From Planctomycetota bacterium (GTDB lineage: Bacteria; Planctomycetota; UBA11346), in contig JAKLKR010000005.1 of assembly GCA_023150565.1 (NCBI GenBank), positions 1-64,000 on the forward strand: a stretch of DNA of 64,000 nt, written 5' to 3'. Positions 22,397-32,134 of this stretch are shown in pieces. The position numbers and the translations under genes were made by a program. Position 1 is the first letter of the stretch, and every line of letters starts with the position of its first letter. The notes under the pieces were generated by a model, which ran no database searches, was not told the DNA's origin, and worked only from the letters and a program-made list of their open reading frames with translations.

Positions 22397-23731
22397 TCAG
22401 GCGAATTCGGCGTAGATCGCCTTGATCGCGGTGGCCAGGTCGGCCTCCTCGACCCCGACGATGATGTTCTGCTCGGACGAGCCCTGGTCGATCATGCGCA
22501 CGTTGACCCGCGCCTTGGCGAGGGCGGTGAACAGGCGCGCCGCGGTGCCGATGGCGTGGTTCATGCCCTGGCCGACGGTGGCCACCAGGGCCATGCCCGG
22601 GCTGGCCTTGACGTTGTCGGGGTGGACCGCCGACTGCAGGTCCTCGAGCAGCTGCTCCAGGCGCGAGGTGCCGTCCTTGTCCACCAGCTGCTTGTCGCTC
22701 ACCACCACGCTCATGGTGTCGATGCCGGTGGGGGTGTGCTCGTAGCTGATGCCCAGGCGCTCGAAGGCGTCGAGCACGCGGCGGCCGAAGCCGACCTCGC
22801 CGTTCATCAGCGCCTTCTCGATCTGGATGACGGTGAAGCCCTTGGTGCCGGCGATGCCCACCACCACCTGGTGGCCGGGATCGCGGCTGGCCACGATCAT
22901 GGTGCCGGCGTCGGCGGGTCGGTTGGTGTTGCGGATGTTGATCGGGATGCGCTTCTCGCGCACCGGGAACACCGCCTCCTCATGCAGCACGTTGGCGCCC
23001 ATGTAGGACAGCTCGCGCAGCTCGCCATAGGTGATCTCGTTGATCGCCTTGGCCTCGGCCACCACCCGCGGGTCGGTCATGAGGAAGCCCGACACGTCGG
23101 TCCAGTTCTCGTACACCGCCACCCGGCCGGCGAGGGCGCGCGCCACCACCGAGCCGGTGACGTCGGAGCCGCCGCGGCTGAAGGTCTTGACCTCGCCGGC
23201 GGCGGACTGGCCGTAGAAGCCGGGGATGACGTAGCGCCCCGGGCCCGACAGGCGGGCGGCGATGGCGTCGTAGCTCCGGGGGTCGAGGCGGCCGGCGCGG
23301 TCGAAGAACACCACCTCGGCGGCATCGACGTATTCGGCGTCGAGCAGGGCGGCGGCGACGCGGCCGTGGATGGCCTCGCCGCGCGAGGCGGCGTAGTCGG
23401 CCGAGGCCCCGCCCTCGATGCGGCGGCGGGCCTCGTCGAGGGCCGGCTTGAGGTCGAGGTTCAGCCCCAGCTCGGCGGTGATGGACAGGAAGCGCGTCTC
23501 GATGGTCTGCCACACCTGGCCGAGCGCCTGGCCCTGGCGGGCGAGCTGGTGGGCGAGGTACAGCAGGTCGGTGACCTTGGTGTCCTTGGCGTGGGCCTTG
23601 CCGGGGGCCGACACCACCACGAAGCGCCGGCGCGGATCGGCATCGATGATGGCCTTGACCTTGCGCAGCTGGTCGGCGGTGGCGACCGAGGTGCCTCCGA
23701 ACTTGGCCACGATATCCTGCGACGCGCCCAT
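22397..23731 (-). CDS. lysC: Aspartate kinase
   Basis: VAKFGGTSVATADQLRKV, FSRGGSDVTGSVVARAL, C-terminal ACT repeats. Confidence 0.93.
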   Translation of the reverse strand: MGASQDIVAKFGGTSVATADQLRKVKAIIDADPRRRFVVVSAPGKAHAKDTKVTDLLYLAHQLARQGQALGQVWQTIETRFLSITAELGLNLDLKPALDEARRRIEGGASADYAASRGEAIHGRVAAALLDAEYVDAAEVVFFDRAGRLDPRSYDAIAARLSGPGRYVIPGFYGQSAAGEVKTFSRGGSDVTGSVVARALAGRVAVYENWTDVSGFLMTDPRVVAEAKAINEITYGELRELSYMGANVLHEEAVFPVREKRIPINIRNTNRPADAGTMIVASRDPGHQVVVGIAGTKGFTVIQIEKALMNGEVGFGRRVLDAFERLGISYEHTPTGIDTMSVVVSDKQLVDKDGTSRLEQLLEDLQSAVHPDNVKASPGMALVATVGQGMNHAIGTAARLFTALAKARVNVRMIDQGSSEQNIIVGVEEADLATAIKAIYAEFA

Positions 23732-23848
23732 GGATGGCTCCTGCTCAGCGGTGGAGCGCGGGACGCTAGCGGGAATCAGGGAAAGTCACGTATCCAGTCC
23801 AGGCCGGTCGGCATCGCCCCCGGTCCCCGGCGCCTGTCCGTGGGGCGC

Positions 23849-24283
23849 TCAGCGGGCGCCCACCACCTTGTTCACCCAGGCGACGAAGCGCAGGTCGTTC
23901 TCCATCTTGCCGACGTGGTCCATGGCCAGGAAGTCGCCGCCGCGGCCGTACAAGGCCACCGCCGGGACCAGCTTGGTGTCATCGACCGTGAGCAGCGACA
24001 AGGCCGCCGGGGCCGAATTCAGCGAACGGGCGTCGGGAACCCGCACCACCACCCAGTCGCCCATCTCCTGGGCCCAGCGTTTGAACTCGGCGCCGGCGAT
24101 GAAACGGTTCTCGATCGTGCGCGAGCGGTCGCTCCACGTCCCACCCAGGATGAACACGCAGAGCGGGCGGGCGCGCTCCTTGGCCTTGGCGCGCGCCGCG
24201 TCCAGGTCCGCCACCGAGGTGATGTCCTGGGCCATGGCCCAGGACATCACCAGCGACAACAGCGCGCCGGACACCAGCCTCAC
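23849..24283 (-). CDS. Secreted thioredoxin-fold-like protein lacking the CxxC pair
   Basis: GTG start overlapping upstream stop (GTGA), signal peptide, ARPLCVFILGGTWSDRSRTIENRF aligns by eye with W-C-x-x-C region of thioredoxin-like proteins. Confidence 0.55.
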   Translation of the reverse strand: MRLVSGALLSLVMSWAMAQDITSVADLDAARAKAKERARPLCVFILGGTWSDRSRTIENRFIAGAEFKRWAQEMGDWVVVRVPDARSLNSAPAALSLLTVDDTKLVPAVALYGRGGDFLAMDHVGKMENDLRFVAWVNKVVGAR

Positions 24284-27200
24284 TGCACCACCCGGGTCCA
24301 GCCGCCCACGCCCGAGGCGGTCACGCCGAACGGGGTGTTGGGCGGGGTGCCCTCCTCGGTCAGCAGGTCGTCGTTGAAGGTCATGTTGCGGTTGGGCGGC
24401 CAGTAGACCGGCAGCGAGCCGTAGGGGGCGGTGGCGCTGTTGGCGGCTCCGCCAGAGGGCAACGCGGTGGTGCCCGACCGGCACCAGTCGGGGTCGCCGC
24501 CGCCCCAGCCGGTGAGGGCGCTCCAGCCGGTGTTGCAGTGCCAGCCCATCAGGCCATAGGGCGAGCGCCCGGCGGTGCGGGCCTCGGCCAGCAGGTAGGC
24601 GCGGGTGTAGCGGCACGAATCCATCACCACCAGGCTGCCGGTGTAGTCCATGGTGCGGGTGGTGGTCGGCCGGTTGGGATTGCCCCAGTCCTCCATGAAC
24701 AGCATGGTGTTGACGAAGGGCGCGCCCTCGCCGTTGAATACGCGGTACTTGGTGGTGGGCTGGTTGTTGGTCAGGATGCAGGTGCGGTACTGGGTATCGA
24801 GCGATACCGGGAAGCCGCTGACCCGCGCCAGCGGCAGGGTGGTGCTGTCGGTGACCCGGCCGTCGTCGATCGTGCCGATCCCGGCGCGTTGATAGTTGGC
24901 ATAGGTCCAGGAGTTGGACAGCAGGGTCACGTTGTCGCCCATGATCGCCAGGGGGGTCCACTTGGGGGTGTTGTCGGTACCCTTCACATTCCAGCCCTTC
25001 TGGGTGTTGTTGAGGTTGCCCTTCACATACAGGCTGTTGGGGGTGACGATGCTGGTCTTGCCGGTGCCGAACTTGGTGCTGGTGCTGACCCAGCCCCAGT
25101 CGATCGCATCGCCGTTCGAGAGCATGATGCCGTGGTGGAAGTCCTCCCACGGGATGGGGGCCTGGAGCTTGCCGCGGTCGGCACTGTTCACGGCGACCAG
25201 GCGGTTGGTCAACGCGGTCTTATCGGTGGCGGGCGCGGTATAGCTGGCGGTGGCGGCGTAGGCCAGCGGCACCAGGTTGGAATTGCTCAGCACCGAGGTC
25301 TGGTTGGGCAGGTCCGGGTTCCAGGGGTTGTAGGTGGAGGGGGTGGGATTGCGTGGATAGCGGTTGTAGCGGGCGGCATAGATCAGGCCCGAAAAGCGGT
25401 TCTTGAGCAGGTCGGTGGCGAGCGGGTTGACCCCCTGGTAGGAATTCGTCGACCACTTGTAGGCGGCGTTGGGCAGGGTGCGGTTCTTGAGGTAGTCCTG
25501 CAGGTTCACCAGGTTGATGTCGAGCACGGTGGTGCGGGCCAGGCGCTCGCGTTCAACGGTGGTGAGATAGCTGCCGTTGGTGGTGGTGCCGGTCTCCTTC
25601 TCGACCCAGGTTGAACGCGCGAGCGGAACATAGGACGAATCGAGGTCGCCCTCGTTCCACCAGCGCGACTGGCTCCAGAAGAAGCGGGTGTTGTAGAACC
25701 AGTTCTCGGAGGCGATGCGGTCGGCGTCGGCTCCGGAACTCGCCTTGGTGTAGCTGAAGAAATCCTCGGTGATGTCCAGCGGGCCCCAGAACACCTGGTA
25801 CTGGCTGCACAGGTAGCTGGTCAAGTTGTCGATCAGACGTCCCGCGGTGGTGGCCGAGGCGTGGACCCAGAGGGCCGCGCTCGCCTCCCAGTCGGCGTTG
25901 TTGAGGGTGGTGGCGGGGTTGACCTTGTTGGTGGAGTCGGCGCTGGCGGTCTCGACCTGCAGGCCGGCGAATTTGACCTGGACCCGGCGGTCACGGCAGT
26001 TGTTCTTGAGCGAGTTGCTGGACTGGTCCCAGGGGTTGGGCAGGTAGGCGTTCGACTGCACGCACGGGCCGACGATCCAGTCGGTCGACCAGGCGGCGGG
26101 GATGGCGCTGTCGGCCGAGGTCAGGAAGTCGGTCGGCATCCCGTCACCGGTGGGCCCGGCGGTCCGGGTGGCACCCGCCGCCACGGTGCGCCAGCGGGCA
26201 TCGGTGCCGCCGGTGGGGGCGCTGGTGGAGGCGAAATACTTGAAGATGAACCCAGTGGAGTCCTTCTCGATGCGCAGGAGCAGGATGGTGACCTTGGCCC
26301 AGTTGGGATTGGTGGGCGGGGTCGGGCTCACGGTCGAGGTATGGTTGGCGGTGCACTCGTAGATGTCACCGTTGTACCACACCAGGCTGCCGGCCACGGT
26401 GGAGGAATTGGCCCGGTAGCTGATGGATGAACTGCCCCAGCGCGGGATCTGGGCGTCTTCCCAGAACGGCGGGTTGACCGGGGTGGTGGAGTTGTAGGTG
26501 CCCAGGCCGGGACCGGGCGAAGCGTCGGTGGTGGCTGCGGTGCCGGTGCCGGTGTTGTAGAACGGCTTGTAGAGCGCGGTGTCGTTGCTGCCGTTGTAGC
26601 CGTCGGAACGGAAGACGATGGAGCCGTCTGCTTCGGTGGGCTGGAACGGGGTCAGGGTAGGGGGCATGTAGCTGGTGGTCCAGGTGGTCCAGGGCGCGAC
26701 CGCGGGTGCCGACGCAAGGGCCGAGGTGGGCAGGCCGCTGAGCGGCCCCGTATACACCATGGGCGGGAAGCTGCGGGTGGTGGGCAGGGTGGTGACCAGG
26801 TTGGGCTGCAGGTATTGGCTCGACAGCCAGGTGAAATTGGCCAGGGAGGCGGTCGACGGGGTCAGCACCTGCATCAGCACCGGGGTGCCGAAGGCCCAGG
26901 TGCCTCGGGCCGAGATGTAGGAATTGGTCTCGATGCGCTTGTAGGTGGCGGAGCTGCCATCATGCAGGATGGCGACCTTGCGCGACCCGGTCAGGGCGGC
27001 CGGGTTGCTGGCGGTCAGGGTGAGGGTCGCCGCCGTCACTGCGGCCGGGGCGGTGATGGCCGTGGTGTTGGCGAGATCGGTGGGGTTGGCGGGCTGCGAG
27101 AAGGTGGGCGGGGTGGCCCGCGCGGCGAAGCTGGTGACGCCAGATACCGCTGCCTTGATGTCGTTCTGCAACTGGGTCTCGGTCAGGCCTTTGGACGTAT

Positions 27201-30200
27201 ACCAGGTCTTGGCGGCGGCATAGCTGCCGAGGTTGGTGAACACCACCGCCGAGGAACCGTCCGACCAGGGCGAGTTGGTCTGTGGATAGCTTTTCGGTGT
27301 GCCATAGCTGTCCACGATGTGGCTTGAGGGGGTGTAGGTGGCCCCCCCGTCGTTGGCCCAGATCGGGATGCGGTAGGTGGTATTGGAGATGAAGCCCTGC
27401 CCAGGGTTGAAAGAGACCGAGGTGTAGGTGCCCGACGGGGCGGACAGGTTCTGCAAGGTCCAGTTCTTGGCCGAGGCAGTGGGATTCGCGGCGTAGCCCC
27501 CGCCGAAGGTGGGATCGATCCAGATGGTCTTGCCGGTCCAGCCATTGGCCCAGGTGGCGGCGGTGACGGGGGTGGTCACCGCGGTCATGCTCTGCTGGAA
27601 ATTCACATTATGCCCGCTCAGGGTCCAGTCCTCGTAGCCGCTGTAACCCTGGGAGGTGCGGTTGCGGTACCAGGTGGTGCGGGATTCCTTGCGGAACTTC
27701 CAGAACTTCTTGATCTCGTAGGGGCCACGCACCAGGCTGAACGCCGGGCGTGCCACCGGACCTTCACCGGTCGAGATGGTGGCGGCCGGCAGGGAGCAGG
27801 CGGTGCCGCTGTCGACCGCGCCGGTGGCGTCATTACCCTGGCTGACGATCTTGTCGGTGTAGGTGTTGGCGACGTTGGTGTTCACCGCAGAGGCGCCGTA
27901 CACGCTGCCGGTGGCGGGCTTGATGTCCTGGATGATGCACACGTTGCCCGGCTGCAGCGAGCCGATCTTGGTGGCGTCATCGGCGCTGAGGGGATCGCCC
28001 TTGCCGGTGAAGTAGCGGTTGGTGCCGGCGATGGTCACCGACTTGGGCACGCTGCGCTCGAACCGTCGCTGCAGCACGATGCCGCGCTCGGGCGAATAGC
28101 ACAGGGCGACATAGGGATCACGGCCGTTGAGCGCGTTGGTCGAGAGGTTGAGGGTGGTGGTGACCTCGGCAGCGGCACGGTTGATCGGCCGCACCATCAG
28201 CCCGGCGAGCGGATCATAGTTGGGTGCGGTCCATTGCGGCTGGCCGCTGGCATCGACCGGGGTCAGGAACTTGCCGGTGGCGTCAGGCACCAGGCGGGTC
28301 TGGACCGAGGTGAAGTCAGCCTTCGAGAAGTAGTTGTCGGCCTTGGTCATGTCCACCACCGGACCGGTGTTGTTGCTGACGTTGGCGCGGGTGCGCTTGA
28401 GGTGGATCACCCGCCAGTTGTCACGATAGAAGCCGAAGGGGTCCTGCGACACCTCGTTGGCCACGTCGTTGCCGCTGTAGGAGGCGTCGCGGTTCCAGGC
28501 CGACTTGCCGTCGCCGCCGCGCCGCACCGCGGTGGTGACGGTGAGCACGCCGCCGAGCACGGGATTGCGGGTATAGGTCTGGTTGTGGACGGTCTTGTCG
28601 GCGACATTGTTGATGAACTCGCTGTAGATGCCGTGCACCACCTTGGTGTTGTAGGTCGAGGGGTTGGCGGTGCCCGGCATCGACGAGACGAACATCTCGG
28701 TGAAGGGCCACAGGGTGATGTCCTTGTGCTTGCCGTAGGCGTAGGGCACGAAGTCGGCGCTGGCCGAGGTGCGGTCGGGCAGGTAGCCGCCGGTGGCGTC
28801 CTTGCCGAAATAGCGGAAGTCCGGCACCGGGCGCTCGCGGATGATCAGGCCGACCTTGGCCGGCAGGGCGCTGGCGGGGACCGCCGTGCCGTCGATGGCG
28901 GTGGCCTTCCAGCCGATGAAGCCGTAGTCGTCGGTGGCCGAGTTGGCCATCACTCGCTGGAAGTAGAAGTCGTTGGATCCCAAGGCGTAGCGCACGTACT
29001 GGCCAGGCGACTCGATGACCCCGCTGGGGGCGCTGGCGAGGGTGGCGGTGTAGGCGGTGGTGGTGCTGCCAGCGCTGTCGGTGATGAACAGCGGCAGGGC
29101 GGCGGTGTGGTCATCGCCACGTTCGCGCCAGGCGGTCATCTGGGCGCTGGTGCTGGGCAGGCTGGACAGGTCGGGATAGAGGACGGCCTGGGCTTCGAGC
29201 GGACGGTTGGCCAGGGTCTCGGGCAGCTGCTTCACCTGGGCGCCGGTGACCTTGGTGCGGGCGAAGCCGCTGAAGCCGTTGGGCGGATTGCCCTGCGAGG
29301 CGGTCAGCCACAGGTTGGTGGTGCGCTCCTTGTCGCGCGCGTCGTTGCCGCTGTCGGGGGTCTGCCAGTTGCCGGTGATGGCGGTGCCGTTGATCTGGCG
29401 CTTGGTGTCGTCGGCCGCCAGCTGGGTGGCCGGCGAGGTCACCAGCTTGCTGTCGCTGGTCACCCGGTAGGGGTTGACGAAGCCGCCATTGAAGGTGGCC
29501 GCCGCCAAGGTGCTGTTGACCGGGCCGTCCTGGGCGTCCAAGGGGGTGCCGGTGAAGATCAGGCTGTAGTGGCTGGTGGTGGCGCTGGCCGGGGCCCAGC
29601 CCGGGTTCTTCATCGGGAAGCCGCCGAAGAAACCGTACATCGCCGGCTTGGCCAGGCGGAAGATGCCGTCGACACCGGTGACGCGCACGCGCGCATCCTT
29701 GATCTCGCTCCAGTAGCTGGTCTGGGTCGGCGGCGTCTTGTTGAGGTTGCCGCCGATGTTCTTGGCGACGTAGCTGGTGTAGGAGCTGGTGCCGGAATCG
29801 TAGAAGCGCACGCGGTCGTTGTAGACGTAGGTGGTGGTGGAGTTCCATTCCATCGGCCCCAGGTAGGTATCGCCGTTGGTCGGCCGCACGGCGTTCCAGT
29901 CGTTGGTCTCGGTGCTGGCGCCGAGGTAGATCGAGCCGTTGGAATGGACATTGCCGAACACCTTGATGGCAGGCCCGTGCGACAGCTCGAGGTCGCCCTT
30001 GACCCCCTTCTGGGCATAGAAGATCACATAGCGGAACAGCGGTTCCTTATTGACCGAGACGTAGCGTGCCCCCTGGGCGCGGGCCCTGGTATCGCCCTCG
30101 ATCGTCTTGTTGGACCCGTCATCGGTGCACAGGCGGGCCTCGGCCGCGACCCGGAACAGATAGATGGTGTCGTTGGAGCGCCAGGCGTCGGTGGTGGGGG

Positions 30201-30654
30201 CGCTGGTGAGCTTGAAGGTGGACGGCGGCTCCCAGTTGATGTCGGGCGAGGGATTGGCGAGGAAGGTGATGGTGTTGCCGCTGGCGTCCTTGGGCGCCGA
30301 GCGCACCGGCTCGACCTTCCAGCGCACCTCGCACTCGCCGAAATACTCCAGGCCGTAATTGTTCGACCATTCCGCGAACTGGCTGGGATCGCCGGCCTCG
30401 GCGAGCTGGATCACGCGCTGCTCGCGGCGGGCCAGCACCGCTTCCAGCGCAGCCTGCACCTTGAGGTGGTCCTGGCCGGCGGAGGCCTGCTTGTGGCTGT
30501 AGATCGCCCCCTCGCTCGACAGCAGGATGAGCGCGGCGACCATCGCCACCACCCCGAGGGCGAGGATGAGGGCGGTACCGGAACGCGGAGAGCGGTTCCG
30601 GCGGAACGGGAGGGAGCCGTGGGTGATCATGGGAGCTCCTGCGTCAGGTATCAT
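24280..30654 (-). CDS. Giant (2,124 aa) PilX/GspK-like pseudopilin-type protein
   Basis: N-terminal single TM (SGTALILALGVVAMVAALILLSSEGAIYSHKQ) in a pilus operon; start 30654 or 30630. Confidence 0.7.
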   Translation of the reverse strand: MIPDAGAPMITHGSLPFRRNRSPRSGTALILALGVVAMVAALILLSSEGAIYSHKQASAGQDHLKVQAALEAVLARREQRVIQLAEAGDPSQFAEWSNNYGLEYFGECEVRWKVEPVRSAPKDASGNTITFLANPSPDINWEPPSTFKLTSAPTTDAWRSNDTIYLFRVAAEARLCTDDGSNKTIEGDTRARAQGARYVSVNKEPLFRYVIFYAQKGVKGDLELSHGPAIKVFGNVHSNGSIYLGASTETNDWNAVRPTNGDTYLGPMEWNSTTTYVYNDRVRFYDSGTSSYTSYVAKNIGGNLNKTPPTQTSYWSEIKDARVRVTGVDGIFRLAKPAMYGFFGGFPMKNPGWAPASATTSHYSLIFTGTPLDAQDGPVNSTLAAATFNGGFVNPYRVTSDSKLVTSPATQLAADDTKRQINGTAITGNWQTPDSGNDARDKERTTNLWLTASQGNPPNGFSGFARTKVTGAQVKQLPETLANRPLEAQAVLYPDLSSLPSTSAQMTAWRERGDDHTAALPLFITDSAGSTTTAYTATLASAPSGVIESPGQYVRYALGSNDFYFQRVMANSATDDYGFIGWKATAIDGTAVPASALPAKVGLIIRERPVPDFRYFGKDATGGYLPDRTSASADFVPYAYGKHKDITLWPFTEMFVSSMPGTANPSTYNTKVVHGIYSEFINNVADKTVHNQTYTRNPVLGGVLTVTTAVRRGGDGKSAWNRDASYSGNDVANEVSQDPFGFYRDNWRVIHLKRTRANVSNNTGPVVDMTKADNYFSKADFTSVQTRLVPDATGKFLTPVDASGQPQWTAPNYDPLAGLMVRPINRAAAEVTTTLNLSTNALNGRDPYVALCYSPERGIVLQRRFERSVPKSVTIAGTNRYFTGKGDPLSADDATKIGSLQPGNVCIIQDIKPATGSVYGASAVNTNVANTYTDKIVSQGNDATGAVDSGTACSLPAATISTGEGPVARPAFSLVRGPYEIKKFWKFRKESRTTWYRNRTSQGYSGYEDWTLSGHNVNFQQSMTAVTTPVTAATWANGWTGKTIWIDPTFGGGYAANPTASAKNWTLQNLSAPSGTYTSVSFNPGQGFISNTTYRIPIWANDGGATYTPSSHIVDSYGTPKSYPQTNSPWSDGSSAVVFTNLGSYAAAKTWYTSKGLTETQLQNDIKAAVSGVTSFAARATPPTFSQPANPTDLANTTAITAPAAVTAATLTLTASNPAALTGSRKVAILHDGSSATYKRIETNSYISARGTWAFGTPVLMQVLTPSTASLANFTWLSSQYLQPNLVTTLPTTRSFPPMVYTGPLSGLPTSALASAPAVAPWTTWTTSYMPPTLTPFQPTEADGSIVFRSDGYNGSNDTALYKPFYNTGTGTAATTDASPGPGLGTYNSTTPVNPPFWEDAQIPRWGSSSISYRANSSTVAGSLVWYNGDIYECTANHTSTVSPTPPTNPNWAKVTILLLRIEKDSTGFIFKYFASTSAPTGGTDARWRTVAAGATRTAGPTGDGMPTDFLTSADSAIPAAWSTDWIVGPCVQSNAYLPNPWDQSSNSLKNNCRDRRVQVKFAGLQVETASADSTNKVNPATTLNNADWEASAALWVHASATTAGRLIDNLTSYLCSQYQVFWGPLDITEDFFSYTKASSGADADRIASENWFYNTRFFWSQSRWWNEGDLDSSYVPLARSTWVEKETGTTTNGSYLTTVERERLARTTVLDINLVNLQDYLKNRTLPNAAYKWSTNSYQGVNPLATDLLKNRFSGLIYAARYNRYPRNPTPSTYNPWNPDLPNQTSVLSNSNLVPLAYAATASYTAPATDKTALTNRLVAVNSADRGKLQAPIPWEDFHHGIMLSNGDAIDWGWVSTSTKFGTGKTSIVTPNSLYVKGNLNNTQKGWNVKGTDNTPKWTPLAIMGDNVTLLSNSWTYANYQRAGIGTIDDGRVTDSTTLPLARVSGFPVSLDTQYRTCILTNNQPTTKYRVFNGEGAPFVNTMLFMEDWGNPNRPTTTRTMDYTGSLVVMDSCRYTRAYLLAEARTAGRSPYGLMGWHCNTGWSALTGWGGGDPDWCRSGTTALPSGGAANSATAPYGSLPVYWPPNRNMTFNDDLLTEEGTPPNTPFGVTASGVGGWTRVVQ

Positions 30655-32126
30655 CGCGGCAGGCCGACTGCGTCGGTACCGAGGATCTGGGCGATGGAAT
30701 CATTGGATTCGGAGTTTTTGTCAGTCTGGGTGTTGCGGCCGCGCATGGCGAGGGTGGTTTCGACCAGGCGGGTGACGGTGGCGCCGGTGCCGGCGGTGGC
30801 GCGCGCGCCCAGGTACAGGCGGACGCGGACCTGGTTGATGTCGAAGCCGTTGAAGTCGTTGACCGCGGGGAATGCGGTGCGGTCGGCAGAGGACAGGCTG
30901 GAGACGGAGCGGAAGGTGTCGAAGCAGATGCGCATCACATGGTCGGACAGGATGCGGTCGACCACCAGGCCATAGGTGCCGTCATCGGAGATCTTCTGCC
31001 CCAGTTCGGTCCCCCAAGCCGGGTTGGTGATCTCGCCGCCGAGGGTGGGGGAGGTGCCGGTCCACTTGGCCTTGTGCGCCCGCACCAGGCGTCCGAAGCC
31101 GATGCGCGACGGGACCACGCAGTAGGAATAGGCCTGGAGGTCGGCAGCGTAGGCGTCCTTGATCGCGCCGGCGGTGGCGGTGGCGGCCAGGGGCGGGATG
31201 TAGTCGAATTCGAAGGCCCGGCCGGACGTGGTGCGCCAGTTCATGCCGATCGTGCCGGCAGTGGGGTCGCTGAGGTAGCCGGCCTCCATCACCACCCCAT
31301 AGGGGAAGTTGTTGGCGTTGTAGATGGTGGAACCGGGGATGGCGTAGGCGTTCCAGCCGATCACCGCCCCGCCCAGGTCCTTGGTCGCGTACCAGCCGGA
31401 GGCGCGGAAGATCTGCAACTGGTCGTGATACCCGGGGGTGGACCATTGCTGCCGGGTGCCCTTGAACTTGAGCAGCGGGGCCATGTCGCTGGCGCCGGTG
31501 TAGCTGTTGGTGCTTTCGTTCCAGGCGGAGACGGTCGAGCGCAGGAAGAGGATCTCCTGGCTGCGGGCGTAGAAGGAGCGGTACCAATAGTCGAGCTGGG
31601 CGCCGACGGTGGAACCGGTGGCGGTGCCACGGCTCACCGCGTCGGCGTGGGCATCGGTGGCGTTCTTGGTGAAATCCTCGGGCACCCCGATGTCGACTTG
31701 GCCCGCATCGTGCCAGCTGGTGGGGTGGTGGGAGCCGTCGATGCCCCCGATCACCACCATGTTGGCCGGGCGGTGGGACCAGGCGAACTGGGAACCCAGG
31801 CCGGTGGTGATCGCCGGGGAACCTGGCGACTGGATCTGGACAAAGGGGTAGTAGCGCAAGGCGCGGTCGGCCGTGGCCGAGGCCCCGCTATAGGAGCTGC
31901 GCGGCTCGGTGGGGAACTCCCAGGCCGAGGAGGCGAGATCTTCGCGGATCGAGGCCATGATGCGGGTGGATTCCACCGCCAGATCGTCCTGCATGGTGGC
32001 GAAGCGGTCGTAGTTCTGCCCCGCCATCAGCGACTCCATCGCCAGGGCCACGACGGTGGCGAGCAGGGCGATGGAGATCATCACTTCCATCAGGGAGAAG
32101 GCGCCGTGACGTCGGGTGCTGTTCAT
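30651..32126 (-). CDS. Prepilin-type N-terminal cleavage/methylation domain protein (PilW/GspJ-like)
   Basis: MNSTRRHGAFSLMEVMISIALLATVVALAMESLMAG. Confidence 0.85.
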   Translation of the reverse strand: MNSTRRHGAFSLMEVMISIALLATVVALAMESLMAGQNYDRFATMQDDLAVESTRIMASIREDLASSAWEFPTEPRSSYSGASATADRALRYYPFVQIQSPGSPAITTGLGSQFAWSHRPANMVVIGGIDGSHHPTSWHDAGQVDIGVPEDFTKNATDAHADAVSRGTATGSTVGAQLDYWYRSFYARSQEILFLRSTVSAWNESTNSYTGASDMAPLLKFKGTRQQWSTPGYHDQLQIFRASGWYATKDLGGAVIGWNAYAIPGSTIYNANNFPYGVVMEAGYLSDPTAGTIGMNWRTTSGRAFEFDYIPPLAATATAGAIKDAYAADLQAYSYCVVPSRIGFGRLVRAHKAKWTGTSPTLGGEITNPAWGTELGQKISDDGTYGLVVDRILSDHVMRICFDTFRSVSSLSSADRTAFPAVNDFNGFDINQVRVRLYLGARATAGTGATVTRLVETTLAMRGRNTQTDKNSESNDSIAQILGTDAVGLPR

Positions 32127-32134
32127 GGGCGGGC

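Noticed and set aside
27610-30975. 1,121-aa ORF antisense to the giant pilin
   Set aside because: Composition (GGAV/VGH-rich) matches an antisense reading frame; no recognisable family.
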